From Providencia burhodogranariea DSM 19968 (GTDB taxonomy: Bacteria > Pseudomonadota > Gammaproteobacteria > Enterobacterales > Enterobacteriaceae), in contig NZ_KB233222.1 of assembly GCF_000314855.2 (NCBI RefSeq), forward strand, positions 2,165,342 to 2,229,341: a stretch of DNA of 64,000 nt, written 5' to 3'. The position numbers and the translations under genes were made by a program. The notes beneath the pieces were generated by a model that saw only the letters and a list, made by a program, of their open reading frames with translations, was not told where the DNA came from and searched no databases. Below are positions 29,428-37,786 of the stretch, in pieces. Each line of letters starts with the position of its first letter. Position 1 is the stretch's first letter.

Positions 29428-30168
29428 ATGTCTATATTAGGTCGTATCCACTCTTTTGAATCCTGCGGGACCGTTGATGGCCCAGGCATACGATTTATTG
29501 TCTTCTTTCAAGGCTGTTTAATGCGTTGTCTGTACTGCCATAACCGTGATACGTGGGATACACATACGGGTAAAATGGTCACCGTAGATGAGCTAATGAA
29601 AGAAGCTGTCACATATCGCCATTTTATGAATGCGACTGGAGGCGGTGTAACTGCATCCGGTGGTGAAGCTATTTTGCAGGCTGAGTTTGTCCGTGATTGG
29701 TTCCGAGCTTGTAAAGAGCAAAATATTAATACTTGCCTTGATACAAATGGGTTTGTTCGTCGCTATGACCCTGTTATTGATGAGTTAATAGATGCTACAG
29801 ACTTAGTGATGTTAGATTTAAAACAACTTAATGATGAGATTCATCAGGTACTGGTGGGTGTTTCTAATCATCGTACACTTGAGTTTGCTCGCTACCTTGC
29901 AAAACGTAATCAAAAAACGTGGGTACGGTATGTCGTTGTTCCGGGGTGGAGTGATGATGACCACTCAGTTCATCTATTAGGTGAATTCACTAAGGACATG
30001 AAAAATATCGAGAAAATTGAATTGCTCCCTTACCATGAATTAGGTAGACATAAATGGGAAACGATGGGTGAGGAATACAAGCTTGCTGATGTTACCCCCC
30101 CCTCAAAAGAGATCATGGAACGTGTGAAAGGCATACTTGAGAGCTATGGCCACAACGTCATGTATTAA
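29428..30168 (+). CDS. pflA: Pyruvate formate-lyase 1-activating enzyme
   Basis: A 246-residue radical SAM enzyme that abstracts a hydrogen from the PflB glycine to create the active radical. The cluster motif C-x3-C-x2-C is in [13 protein letters not shown] (near residue 30), and the SAM-binding [13 protein letters not shown] follows. It lies 200 bases after pflB with a terminator between, so it probably has separate expression as in E. coli. Reduced flavodoxin (fldA, above) is the known electron donor. GGAG precedes the ATG. Confidence 0.97.
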   Translation: MSILGRIHSFESCGTVDGPGIRFIVFFQGCLMRCLYCHNRDTWDTHTGKMVTVDELMKEAVTYRHFMNATGGGVTASGGEAILQAEFVRDWFRACKEQNINTCLDTNGFVRRYDPVIDELIDATDLVMLDLKQLNDEIHQVLVGVSNHRTLEFARYLAKRNQKTWVRYVVVPGWSDDDHSVHLLGEFTKDMKNIEKIELLPYHELGRHKWETMGEEYKLADVTPPSKEIMERVKGILESYGHNVMY

Positions 30169-30178
30169 TAGATTAGCT

Positions 30179-30204
30179 AGGCTCTGCCCTCGTGTAGAGC
30201 CTAC
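30179..30204 (+). terminator. Possible weak terminator of pflA
   Basis: A 7-bp stem AGGCTCT with AGAGCCT (30179-30185 and 30196-30202) starts 11 bases after pflA but has no T tract. Confidence 0.4.
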
Positions 30205-30401
30205 ACTCCCCCATAAAAATATTCATTCCAATTCCAGCAATAAATATATCCATTACTGTTCATCGAAAAACAATTCAAGATGTATGAAGTGATCCTAACA
30301 TTGTTATAAATACATTCGAGCCTCTGAATAAAAAATACTATTCACAATGTTCGGCATGCAAATTGAAGTATTTCTTTAAGAATTGATCGCAGGTTAGATT
30401 C

Positions 30402-30823
30402 CTATTTAAATAGTAATAAATTGCCCGTTAATTTATTAATTTTACTTTTATTACCAACCAAACCAATTGCTGCTAATTGAATATCCTGATCTTGAGTGTT
30501 CGTTAGCTTTTGAGCATAATCATCATAATTTTTACACGATTGAGCAATTAAACTAAACGGTAGAATATAAATACCTTCAAGCTTAGAGCAGTCTTTTTGT
30601 ATTTTTTTATTATATCATTTGTCGTTTTTAATATTGGTAATGAGGATGAAATAACGCCGGGATAATCAACACCATCGACACTTATTAAATCTTTACCAAT
30701 AAGTTGTTTAATTTCATTGCCAATTCCAACACCAATAATACTCGCTGCATTAATAGCAAGGCCAAGGGGTAAATTTTGATTAATTATAATCACACAACGA
30801 TCTACAGAAGCATCAAACTGCAT
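30402..30823 (-). pseudogene. DUF2000-family gene with a single-base frameshift
   Basis: The N-terminal part (MQFDASVDRCVIIINQ, then LPLGLAINAASIIGVGIGNE and GVDYPGVISSSLPILK) fits the DUF2000 family of small proteins of unknown function. After residue 91 the frame is lost at a run of seven A (minus strand; 30608-30602 on the plus strand). Adding one A restores a continuous frame (QKDCSKLEGIYILPFSL to NKLTGNLLLFK) that ends at 30402 and gives about 140 residues, the family's usual size. GAGGGAA precedes the ATG at 30823. It is either a recent pseudogene, a homopolymer sequencing error, or a slippage-controlled gene. As read, the in-frame product stops at 30548. Confidence 0.7.
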
Positions 30824-31008
30824 AGTTCCCTCTTTAATTTTCAAATTATATATTGATATATTGCTAAAGTGACTATCCACTCTAGCGTGAGCTTGTGATG
30901 ATTATGTCATTAATAAACAGAAAGTTGTTACCTATCTCATCTGTTTTAGGCTATGATTTGGAATAAATTAACCTATTAATAATAATAGTAAGCAAGGAAA
31001 TGTCTAAT

Positions 31009-31491
31009 ATGGCAATAAATAAGACAGAAATCAAAATTCTTAAACTACTGCAAGATGATGCCCGCATTACCAATCAAGTACTCGCAGATAAAGTAGGTAT
31101 GTCTGCCTCACCTTGCTGGCGACGAGTGAGAAAGCTGGAAGAAGATAATATTATTCAAGGCTATCGAGCGATCCTTAACCGTAAAAAAATAGGTTTAGGT
31201 GTCATGGTGTTTGTTCGAGTAACTATTGATAGTCACAGTGAAACCGAAGCTAAAAAATTCGAGCAAGAAGTTAGTGAATTAGAAAATGTAGTATCTTGCT
31301 ATAGTATCGGTGGTGATGCCGACTTTTTATTGCAGGTCGTCTCTCATGATTTAGACTCTTATGCAGACTTTGCTATGTCGGTCATCCGCCGCCTCCCTGG
31401 TATAAAAGAAATGCAAAGTATGTTTGTACTAAAAGAAATTAAACCATTAGTTTCTTATCCCGTTACAAAAATTAATTCATCTTTAGACTAA
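31009..31491 (+). CDS. AsnC/Lrp-family transcriptional regulator
   Basis: A 160-residue regulator with an N-terminal helix-turn-helix (RITNQVLADKVGMSASPCWRRVRKLE) and a C-terminal RAM/AsnC ligand domain (VSCYSIGGDADFLLQVV). It is clearly distinct from the true Lrp at 49.2 kb. I prefer the ATG at 31009, because AAGGAA is about nine bases upstream; the ATG at 31000 sits almost on it. It is divergent from the DUF2000 gene, which is a natural target candidate. The effector cannot be told. Confidence 0.88.
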   Translation: MAINKTEIKILKLLQDDARITNQVLADKVGMSASPCWRRVRKLEEDNIIQGYRAILNRKKIGLGVMVFVRVTIDSHSETEAKKFEQEVSELENVVSCYSIGGDADFLLQVVSHDLDSYADFAMSVIRRLPGIKEMQSMFVLKEIKPLVSYPVTKINSSLD

Positions 31492-32057
31492 TAATATAAA
31501 ACGTAACTCATTAAAATTTAATTTAGTTGGTAAGTAAAACTATCCTCATACAGTCTAAGAGTATAATTAAGATACCAGGCTCGCACTAAAAACAGTGATA
31601 TATCATATATTCTAAGAATAGTTTTATGTTATAAAAAATATCTTACCTATATTAATATCATCTTAATCTCACCCTTGTATGTTGTATTTTTTTATTTATC
31701 TTGAATTCGACTCATATTTATTAAATCTGTTTATAAAATACTTTATATCTATAGCATTTTTTATAAAAATCATAGATAACCATCATTAGTTTATCTAATA
31801 ATGATGACCTATTGAGTTCATATTCAGGATCTAAATTAATTTAAATGTTATTTTTTATGATTTATTATCCAATATATCGACTTATAATTTTGCTTTGGGA
31901 AATCAATACCTTAATTAAGAGTATAAAACTTACCAGAATAGTCTGCTTTAATTTTTTCCCATTTTAGATCATACTTAGCAAGATTTGATTTTTTATTTAA
32001 AGTATTTATACATAATAATATATAGCTAACTCACTACTAACGGACTATTTCTCCATC
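31492..32057. other. AT-rich intergenic region
   Basis: 566 bases between two plus-strand genes. I see no gene, strong terminator or recognisable RNA; it must hold the promoter of the membrane-protein gene that follows. Confidence 0.55.
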
Positions 32058-32891
32058 ATGAACAATGAAAACTTCAATGCGCAGAACACACCAACCCCTT
32101 CTGCAAACGAATATAATCAAACTGATAACTCAGTGTTTCTACCCGAGCCACGTGCAGTTGATGCAGGTGAAGGCATTAATTGGATTAGCCAATCTTGGGC
32201 AATCGTTAAAGAAAAACTGGGAATGTGGGTACTGATCAATATTATTTTCTTCGCTTTCATTCTTATCGTCTCAATGATCCCATTTGTGAACTTTTTCGTT
32301 AGCTTTCTGACACCAATCCTAATTGGTGGCATTATTGTGATTTGTGAAAAACAACGTAAAACCGGCGAAGTGGATATTGGTTCATTATTTGCTGGTTTCC
32401 AGCAAAAATTTGGTGCTCTTTTTGCTGTGGGTGCGATTAATTTCGGTGTAACGCTGATTGGCATGATTATCGCACTAATGATTGGTGGTACTGCTGTACT
32501 TGGAGCGGTTATGGAAATGAATGAGTATGGAACAATATCTCCAGATGTCGTTATGGCATTAAGTGGTTCATTCTTCTATATTTTCATTATAATGGCTATC
32601 GCAAGTTTATTAGCAGCTGCAATGACTTGGTTTGCACCAGCACTTATCATGAACCATGATTTTAAAGTCGGTGCAGCTATTTCAGCTAGCTTGAAAGCTG
32701 TCTCTAAAAATATCCTTCCCGGTATTCTGTTCTTTATCGTAATGGCTATTATTTTAGTTATTTCAGCAATTCCATTAGGATTAGGTTTGTTGATCACCAT
32801 GCCTATTATGTACGTTGGTTATTATACTAGCTATCGCAGTATCTTCTTTGCACATGATAATAAAGCACAACAAAACTCAATCGTTGAGTAA
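32058..32891 (+). CDS. BPSS1780-type integral membrane protein
   Basis: A 277-residue inner-membrane protein of unknown function. The first 45 residues are polar and Asn-rich, followed by the family hallmark RAVDAGEGINWISQSW and about six hydrophobic segments (near residues 55-75, 80-95, 115-145, 170-195, 215-235, 240-260). This matches the BPSS1780 family as I remember it. It stands alone with its own bidirectional terminator. No enzymatic motif is visible. Confidence 0.75.
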   Translation: MNNENFNAQNTPTPSANEYNQTDNSVFLPEPRAVDAGEGINWISQSWAIVKEKLGMWVLINIIFFAFILIVSMIPFVNFFVSFLTPILIGGIIVICEKQRKTGEVDIGSLFAGFQQKFGALFAVGAINFGVTLIGMIIALMIGGTAVLGAVMEMNEYGTISPDVVMALSGSFFYIFIIMAIASLLAAAMTWFAPALIMNHDFKVGAAISASLKAVSKNILPGILFFIVMAIILVISAIPLGLGLLITMPIMYVGYYTSYRSIFFAHDNKAQQNSIVE

Positions 32892-32970
32892 ATTATTAAC
32901 TAAAAATACTCAAGGTGCATATAGGTAATACAATCTATGTGACTTGTGTATAACTGATAAATAATGATTA

Positions 32971-33007
32971 AAAATACCCAGCACGTTGTGTGACTGGGTA
33001 TTTTTTT
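32971..33007. terminator. Bidirectional terminator
   Basis: Stem AAATACCCAG with CTGGGTATTT (32972-32981 and 32994-33003), with an inner CAC/GTG, has T runs on both strands. It would end the membrane-protein gene on the plus strand and the small minus-strand ORF at 33023-33091. Confidence 0.88.
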
Positions 33008-33022
33008 GATTTAAATAAAACG

Positions 33023-33091
33023 CTAAGCAAATAAATCTGCTCTCAGCTTCTGATGTTCAGAAAATGCATTCATTTTCTGCTTTTCACTCAT
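33023..33091 (-). CDS. Candidate 22-residue small protein
   Basis: A short frame encodes MSEKQKMNAFSEHQ followed by KLRADLFA. It has an AAAAAGGTGA ribosome binding site seven bases before the ATG, and a good terminator begins about 16 bases past its stop. The peptide is charged and hydrophilic with an amphipathic look and no membrane segment. I do not recognise it. It lies immediately downstream (on its strand) of the operator array of the PTS operon and could share that control, but translation is unproven. Confidence 0.4.
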   Translation of the reverse strand: MSEKQKMNAFSEHQKLRADLFA

Positions 33092-33131
33092 CACATCACC
33101 TTTTTATATTCTTGTTTAATCACTCTTCTGC

Positions 33132-33212
33132 GAAACACGAGTGTTTTTTAAAACTCTTGTAAGTTTAGTGTATCAATGACGTGAAACACTAATTCAAAAA
33201 AAGAAACACTAA
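33132..33212. promoter_or_regulatory. Upstream activator site array for the PTS operon
   Basis: GAAACACTAA occurs twice in direct orientation 20 bp apart (33183-33192 and 33203-33212). Related sites are the inverted TTAGTGT at 33165-33171 and the palindromic GAAACACGAGTGTTT at 33132-33146. The array lies about 55-135 bases upstream of the -24 element, where enhancers of sigma-54 activators such as LevR are found. A similar GAAACACTTT sits in the leader of the activator gene itself. Confidence 0.6.
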
Positions 33213-33267
33213 AAAACAAGGTAAAACAGTATCAACTATCATATTGTTTTATAAGAATAATATAAAG

Positions 33268-33285
33268 TTGGCACGAAACATGCTC
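33268..33285 (+). promoter_or_regulatory. Sigma-54 (-24/-12) promoter of the PTS operon
   Basis: TTGGCACGAAACATGCTC carries GG and GC exactly 12 bases apart (33270 and 33282), matching TGGCAC-N5-TTGCW with one change in the -12 box. It is 100 bases upstream of the EIIA gene, and a LevR-type sigma-54 activator is encoded at the end of the locus. Confidence 0.85.
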
Positions 33286-33384
33286 TATATGACAAGCAAC
33301 CAGAGTTTAAAAATATTACCCGAGTTAAATAGCAAATATTCGCTTTCAAAGCTCAAATCAGAATTATAAGGGGATCAGCAAAGT

Positions 33385-33774
33385 ATGAAGTGTACCGTTG
33401 TGATTGTTACACATGGAAAGTTAGCGAATGAGCTATTAGAAACCAGCCGTATGCTTATAGGCGATCAAGAAGATGTGATGACCTTAGACTTTTTACCCGA
33501 TGAAAATATGGAAGGCTTAATCAAAAAAATAACTAAGGCTATTGAAACCTTACCCACGGTAGTTCCTATCTTGATACTTGTGGACATGCTATCAGGTAGC
33601 CCATTTAATGCCTCAACCTTTATTGTAAAAAATAGGCCAGGAACTCGAATAATACCCGGAGTTAATATTCCTATGTTGCTCAATATTTTACTTGAACGTT
33701 CCGAAGTTGAAAATTTAGATGAACTTGTTGAGTTAGCAGTAACCGTCGGAAAAAATGCGATAAAACCACTATAA
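33385..33774 (+). CDS. PTS mannose-family EIIA component
   Basis: A 129-residue stand-alone EIIA of the mannose family, which takes phosphate from HPr on the histidine in VIVTHGKLA (residue 10) and passes it to EIIB. The LVDMLSGSPFNAS and GVNIPMLLN stretches are family hallmarks. AAGGGG precedes the ATG. It is the first gene of an EIIA-EIIB-EIIC-EIID operon under the sigma-54 promoter. Separate EIIA and EIIB genes, as in LevD/LevE, differ from the fused ManX of E. coli. Confidence 0.93.
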   Translation: MKCTVVIVTHGKLANELLETSRMLIGDQEDVMTLDFLPDENMEGLIKKITKAIETLPTVVPILILVDMLSGSPFNASTFIVKNRPGTRIIPGVNIPMLLNILLERSEVENLDELVELAVTVGKNAIKPL

Positions 33775-33791
33775 CAAAATGGAGATGTATT

Positions 33792-34274
33792 ATGTCTAAT
33801 ATTTCACTATTACGTATTGACGATAGATTAATTCATGGTCAAGTTATGACGGGATGGGTTAAACATTTAAATGCATCAAAAATTATCATTATTGATAATG
33901 AATTAGTTAATGATGATTTTATGATTTCAGTATTAGAAATGGCAGTGCCAAGTCATATGCAGTTAAATATCTATTCTGTAGATAATGCAGTATCAATTTT
34001 AAAAAATATTCAAAATGATGGACGAGATGACCAAATTATTATCTTAGTTAAAAGTCCGCTACCTGTTTGGGAGTTGATCAAACAAGATGTTAATTTCGAT
34101 ACACTTACTGTTGGTGGTATGGGAGTGAATGAAAATAGAACAAAATTATATCGTAATCTAGCTGCATCACAATCAGAAAGAGAGGCCTTTAGAGAGATAA
34201 GCAAAACGGGTTTACCTATCTTAATACAAGTTATACCAAATGATAACCCGAGTGATTTATTACAACACTTATAA
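33792..34274 (+). CDS. PTS mannose-family EIIB component
   Basis: A 160-residue cytosolic EIIB that phosphorylates the incoming substrate. The phospho-histidine lies in RIDDRLIHGQVMTGW (residue 15). The GGMGVNENRTKLYRN segment is typical of mannose/sorbose-family EIIB. It lies 17 bases after EIIA. Substrate specificity cannot be read from it. Confidence 0.94.
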   Translation: MSNISLLRIDDRLIHGQVMTGWVKHLNASKIIIIDNELVNDDFMISVLEMAVPSHMQLNIYSVDNAVSILKNIQNDGRDDQIIILVKSPLPVWELIKQDVNFDTLTVGGMGVNENRTKLYRNLAASQSEREAFREISKTGLPILIQVIPNDNPSDLLQHL

Positions 34275-34319
34275 TATTAATAATAAAAATATCTGATCCT
34301 ACACTGAAGGATAATAACC

Positions 34320-35063
34320 ATGTTAATCCCAGCAATATTAGTTATGTTAATTGCGACAATTACCAACTGGTGGGGTATGCATTTAATAACCCGCTCTTGG
34401 ATCTATCCAATTATATCCGGGTTTTTAGTTGCAATTGCATTAGGCGATCCTATTGAAGGAATGAAAGCCGCAGCTTATATCAACTTAGCCTATTTAGGCT
34501 GGATGACTGTTGGCGGGACCATGCCAGGAAACTTACCTGTCGCATCTGTATTTGGAACAGCAATGACAATATTAAGTGGTGCTGAACCTTCCACTGCTGT
34601 TGTATTTGCCGTGCCATTTTCTTTATTAGGTATCCTCACATTCCAAGCTGCAATGAGTATTAATGCATTATGGGTTCATAAAGCCGAGACCATGCTAAAT
34701 AATGGGAATATAACTGGCATGCGGATTATGAACTATGTTCCATCATTCTTTGTTGCACTAATTTTAGTCGGAATTCCAGCTTTCTGCATGGTTTACTTAG
34801 GTGCAGATTTTATGAAGAGCATGCTATCACAAATACCAAAAAGCCTTGTTGAAGCATTCCAAGTTATCGGTGGTATTATGCCTGCACTCGGTATCGCAAT
34901 GCTTGTATCGTTCTTAGGAAAGAAACATTTAATGCCATTTTTCTTCCTTGGTTTCTTCCTAGTTGCATTCCTAAAAATAGATATTATGGGTATCGCTGTA
35001 TTTGCCATTATTGCAGCAGTTATCATGAATATGGATTTAAAACCATCTGTAAATAAAGAATAA
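34320..35063 (+). CDS. PTS mannose-family EIIC permease
   Basis: A 247-residue membrane component with about seven hydrophobic segments, forming the sugar channel together with EIID. Family traits include GDPIEGMKAAAYINLAYLG and GGTMPGNLPVASVFGTA. It lies 45 bases after EIIB and 16 bases before the likely start of EIID. Confidence 0.93.
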   Translation: MLIPAILVMLIATITNWWGMHLITRSWIYPIISGFLVAIALGDPIEGMKAAAYINLAYLGWMTVGGTMPGNLPVASVFGTAMTILSGAEPSTAVVFAVPFSLLGILTFQAAMSINALWVHKAETMLNNGNITGMRIMNYVPSFFVALILVGIPAFCMVYLGADFMKSMLSQIPKSLVEAFQVIGGIMPALGIAMLVSFLGKKHLMPFFFLGFFLVAFLKIDIMGIAVFAIIAAVIMNMDLKPSVNKE

Positions 35064-35079
35064 ATAAGAGGTGGATATA

Positions 35080-35937
35080 ATGAGTAATATAGCAGAAACT
35101 GATGTAATCATAAAGAAACAGTCACTCACAAAAATCGAATTATTAAAAGCTTGGGCATTAAATTATTCTTCTGAAGCTTGTTATAACTATGAACGTTTAC
35201 AAGCATTAGGACAAGCCAACGCCATGGTGCCTGTCATTCGGAAATTATATCCAAATGACAAAGAGAGTCAGGTTAGAGAATTAAAGAAATATCTCAACTT
35301 CTTTAATACAGAACCCTCATTTTGCGGTACGGTAATTACAGGTGTTTCTTCTGCAATGGAAGAACAACGTGCGAATGGCGCGGATATTCCTGCTAATACT
35401 ATTACATCATTGCGCTCTGGATTAATGGGACCTGTCGCAGGTATCGGTGATACGATTCAGGCCATTGTCTATTCTATTCTAGCGGCAATTGCATGTAACT
35501 TAGCTATACAAGGTAATATAGCTGGTCCTATCATATTTGAGGTCGCCTATAAATTTATCATGATATTCTGTAGTTTAAATATGTTCTTTTTAGGTTATAA
35601 AAAAGGCCGAACAGTTATTCTCGACCTATTAAAGAAAGGATTAATTGATAAATTAACCAATGCATTTGGCTTAATTGGTCTTATGGTAGTTGGTGGTATG
35701 GCTGCAGCTCGAGTTGATGTAATGACACCAGCCACAATTAACATCAATGGTATTGATATTGTATTCCAAGATATTTTAAACACCTTATTACCGTCACTGA
35801 TCCCTTTATTAATTACTATTTCAATTCTGAGAATGATCAGAAAAAAAATGAAACCAAATACGGTTATTGCGATTATTTTCATCTTTGGTATCGCAACCTC
35901 TTATCTTGGGCTACTAGCTGTACCAGGTGCAGCTTAA
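35080..35937 (+). CDS. PTS mannose-family EIID permease
   Basis: A 285-residue membrane component with the EIID signatures WALNYSSEACYNYERLQALG, FFNTEPSFCGTVITGV and SLRSGLMGPVAGIGDTIQ, and hydrophobic segments in the C-terminal half. I choose the ATG at 35080 because GAGG lies seven bases upstream; a GTG at 35071 is also in frame. It ends the membrane part of the PTS; a 186-base gap with an ERIC-like repeat precedes the metabolic genes. Confidence 0.93.
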   Translation: MSNIAETDVIIKKQSLTKIELLKAWALNYSSEACYNYERLQALGQANAMVPVIRKLYPNDKESQVRELKKYLNFFNTEPSFCGTVITGVSSAMEEQRANGADIPANTITSLRSGLMGPVAGIGDTIQAIVYSILAAIACNLAIQGNIAGPIIFEVAYKFIMIFCSLNMFFLGYKKGRTVILDLLKKGLIDKLTNAFGLIGLMVVGGMAAARVDVMTPATININGIDIVFQDILNTLLPSLIPLLITISILRMIRKKMKPNTVIAIIFIFGIATSYLGLLAVPGAA

Positions 35938-35954
35938 GCTTCTAATTTAAACTT

Positions 35955-36095
35955 TATACCTTAATTAATTTAAATTATACGATATAAATAAACAAAGCAT
36001 TATCTGATGATAAAACCCAAGTCATAAAAATGACATTTTGACTTGGGTCGCTGAGTTCTATCAATATCCATGCAACTTAAAGTATGACGGGTATA
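35955..36095. repeat. ERIC-like element inside the PTS operon
   Basis: The right half (CTGAG at 36051, then CCATGCAACTTAAAGTATGACG to GGGTATA, in two overlapping parts up to 36095) closely parallels the right half of the element at 48.8 kb. A weaker left terminal copy (TATACCTTAATTAATTTAAA, 35955-35974) gives about 141 bp. Inside is a 10-bp hairpin (ACCCAAGTCA with TGACTTGGGT, 36015-36024 and 36039-36048). It could affect mRNA stability or read-through between EIID and the dehydrogenase gene. Confidence 0.55.
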
Positions 36096-36123
36096 TATCT
36101 TCAATTCAGATCTTGGAGTTTAT

Positions 36124-37164
36124 ATGAAAGTTTTATCATTAACCCAATTAGGGCAATTTGAATTACAAGAACGTGAAAAACCTACCGCTGGTGCTGGTGA
36201 AGTATTACTTAAAGTTTGTGCCGCTGGCGTATGTGGCTCTGATATTCCAAGAGCATTTGTTAATGGTCCTTACCATTATCCGTTAGTATTAGGTCATGAA
36301 TTTGCAGGACAAATCGAAGCTGTTGGAGATGGCGTTGATGGTGTGTTGATCGGCAGAAAAGCGGCAATCTTCCCATTAATACCTTGTAATGAATGTCAAT
36401 TTTGCCATGAGCACCACTATGCTAAATGTACAAACTACAGCTATTTTGGTTCTAGACAAGACGGTGGCTTTAGTGAGTACGTCGCAATACCTGAATTCAA
36501 TTTAATTCTGTTAGATGATAAGACAGATCTGCGTGAAGCGGCCATGCTTGAACCTGCAGTTGTTGGATTGCACGTCATGCGCAGAGCACATTTAGATTTA
36601 AATGATAATGTCGTTATTTATGGCGCGGGTCCCATTGGGATCATGGTTGCTCGCTGGGCGAAAATCTATGGTGCGAATAAAGTACTACTCGTCGATGTCG
36701 ACCCGAAAAAAATTGATTTTTGCAAAAAACTCGGTTTTAACTTGGTATGTAATGCAAGGGAAACAGACCCCGTACAATGGGTACTCGATAATACGGATAG
36801 CCATGGTGCTGATGTTTGTGTCGAAGGCAGTGGCTCCTCCTCTGGATTGGTGAATTCTCTGGCATCTTGCCGTGTATATGGAAAGGTTCTACTACTTGGT
36901 AATCCGCATTCAGATATGGTTTTACCTCGCTTAGCTTATGACAAATTTATGCGTAAGGAAGCAACTATTTTAGGCGTATTCAATTCCGTTTATAAATTGA
37001 ATCCACACGATGAATGGAAAGATGCCGCGGAAGCAATTCAGTCAGGTAAACTTAAAATTGATGACTTGATTACTCATACAGTAAGCATCGATGATCTCGA
37101 AAACCTGATTCAAATAATGTACAAAAATTCCGAACCTTATTGTAAAGGAATGATGGTGATGTAA
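36124..37164 (+). CDS. Zinc-dependent polyol-phosphate dehydrogenase, GatD-like
   Basis: A 346-residue medium-chain alcohol dehydrogenase. Catalytic zinc ligands are the cysteine in AAGVCGSDIPRAF (near residue 37) and the GHEF histidine-glutamate (near residue 59). A structural zinc group is in PCNECQFCHEHHYAKC, and the Rossmann motif is GAGPIGIMVA (near residue 165). It resembles galactitol-1-phosphate dehydrogenase GatD most, so it probably oxidises the polyol phosphate delivered by the PTS to a keto-sugar phosphate. GGAG precedes the ATG. Its stop overlaps the start of the isomerase gene. Confidence 0.88.
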   Translation: MKVLSLTQLGQFELQEREKPTAGAGEVLLKVCAAGVCGSDIPRAFVNGPYHYPLVLGHEFAGQIEAVGDGVDGVLIGRKAAIFPLIPCNECQFCHEHHYAKCTNYSYFGSRQDGGFSEYVAIPEFNLILLDDKTDLREAAMLEPAVVGLHVMRRAHLDLNDNVVIYGAGPIGIMVARWAKIYGANKVLLVDVDPKKIDFCKKLGFNLVCNARETDPVQWVLDNTDSHGADVCVEGSGSSSGLVNSLASCRVYGKVLLLGNPHSDMVLPRLAYDKFMRKEATILGVFNSVYKLNPHDEWKDAAEAIQSGKLKIDDLITHTVSIDDLENLIQIMYKNSEPYCKGMMVM

Positions 37165-37727
37165 TGGATAAACTCTCATATATCGAGCGTGTAGATCATA
37201 TCAGTCAGGAATTAAGAACTGTATTATCACACATAGATCCAGCACAAACAGATGATTATATTGCTATTATTTTAGCTTCCGACAAAATATTTGTCACCGG
37301 CGTCGGACGGGTATTATTAGCATTAGAAACGATGGTTAAACGCTTTAATCATTTAGGTATTTCAGCTCATATTGTCGGTGCGGTAAATGAACCCCCAATA
37401 AGTAAAAATGATTTGCTTATTGTAGGTTCGGGTTCTGGTGAATCTTTAATTCCTAAACACATCACTCTATGCGCTAAAAAAATTGGTGCTAAAATTGCTC
37501 ACTTGACCTCTAGCCCACACAGTTCAATTGCTCAGCAATCGGACGTCATTGTCAATTTCAAATGTGGATCAAAATCTGGGGAAGGAACCTATCAATCAAT
37601 TCAACCAATGACAACGTTATTTGAACAATCATTAATGGTATTTGGCGATATTATTTGTTTAGAATTAATGCAATTAAAAGAATTGTCATATGCTGACGTC
37701 AGTAAGAATCATGCTAATCTAGAGTAG
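37164..37727 (+). CDS. SIS-domain isomerase, 6-phospho-3-hexuloisomerase type
   Basis: A 187-residue single SIS-domain protein of the size and pattern of 6-phospho-3-hexuloisomerase (HxlB/PHI). Visible are FVTGVGRVLLALETMVKRF (near 43-61), the phosphosugar loop IVGSGSGES (near 91), LTSSPHSSIAQQSDV, and a C-terminal helix with FEQSLMVFGD. HxlB converts 3-hexulose 6-phosphate to fructose 6-phosphate. No hexulose-phosphate synthase is present, so formaldehyde fixation is not implied; here it would act after the adjacent dehydrogenase. One base is shared with the preceding stop codon, so translation is coupled. Confidence 0.85.
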   Translation: MDKLSYIERVDHISQELRTVLSHIDPAQTDDYIAIILASDKIFVTGVGRVLLALETMVKRFNHLGISAHIVGAVNEPPISKNDLLIVGSGSGESLIPKHITLCAKKIGAKIAHLTSSPHSSIAQQSDVIVNFKCGSKSGEGTYQSIQPMTTLFEQSLMVFGDIICLELMQLKELSYADVSKNHANLE

Positions 37728-37752
37728 CACTACGTTTTATAATCATCGAGAA

Positions 37753-37786
37753 TGCGGGCAAACCCTCTAGGTCTGCCCGTATTATT
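37753..37786. terminator. Bidirectional terminator between PTS operon and its activator
   Basis: Stem CGGGCA with TGCCCG (37755-37760 and 37774-37779), with an inner ACC/GGT, separates two convergent genes. AT-rich tails lie on both sides. Confidence 0.65.

Noticed and set aside
33132-33212. CRISPR-like array from the repeated GAAACACTAA motif
   Set aside because: Repeats are only 10 bp, unevenly spaced and in both orientations, with no cas genes; an operator array explains them.
37164-37727. Formaldehyde-fixing ribulose monophosphate pathway
   Set aside because: Only the isomerase-like gene is present; no hexulose-phosphate synthase is encoded nearby, and the PTS context points to sugar or polyol catabolism.
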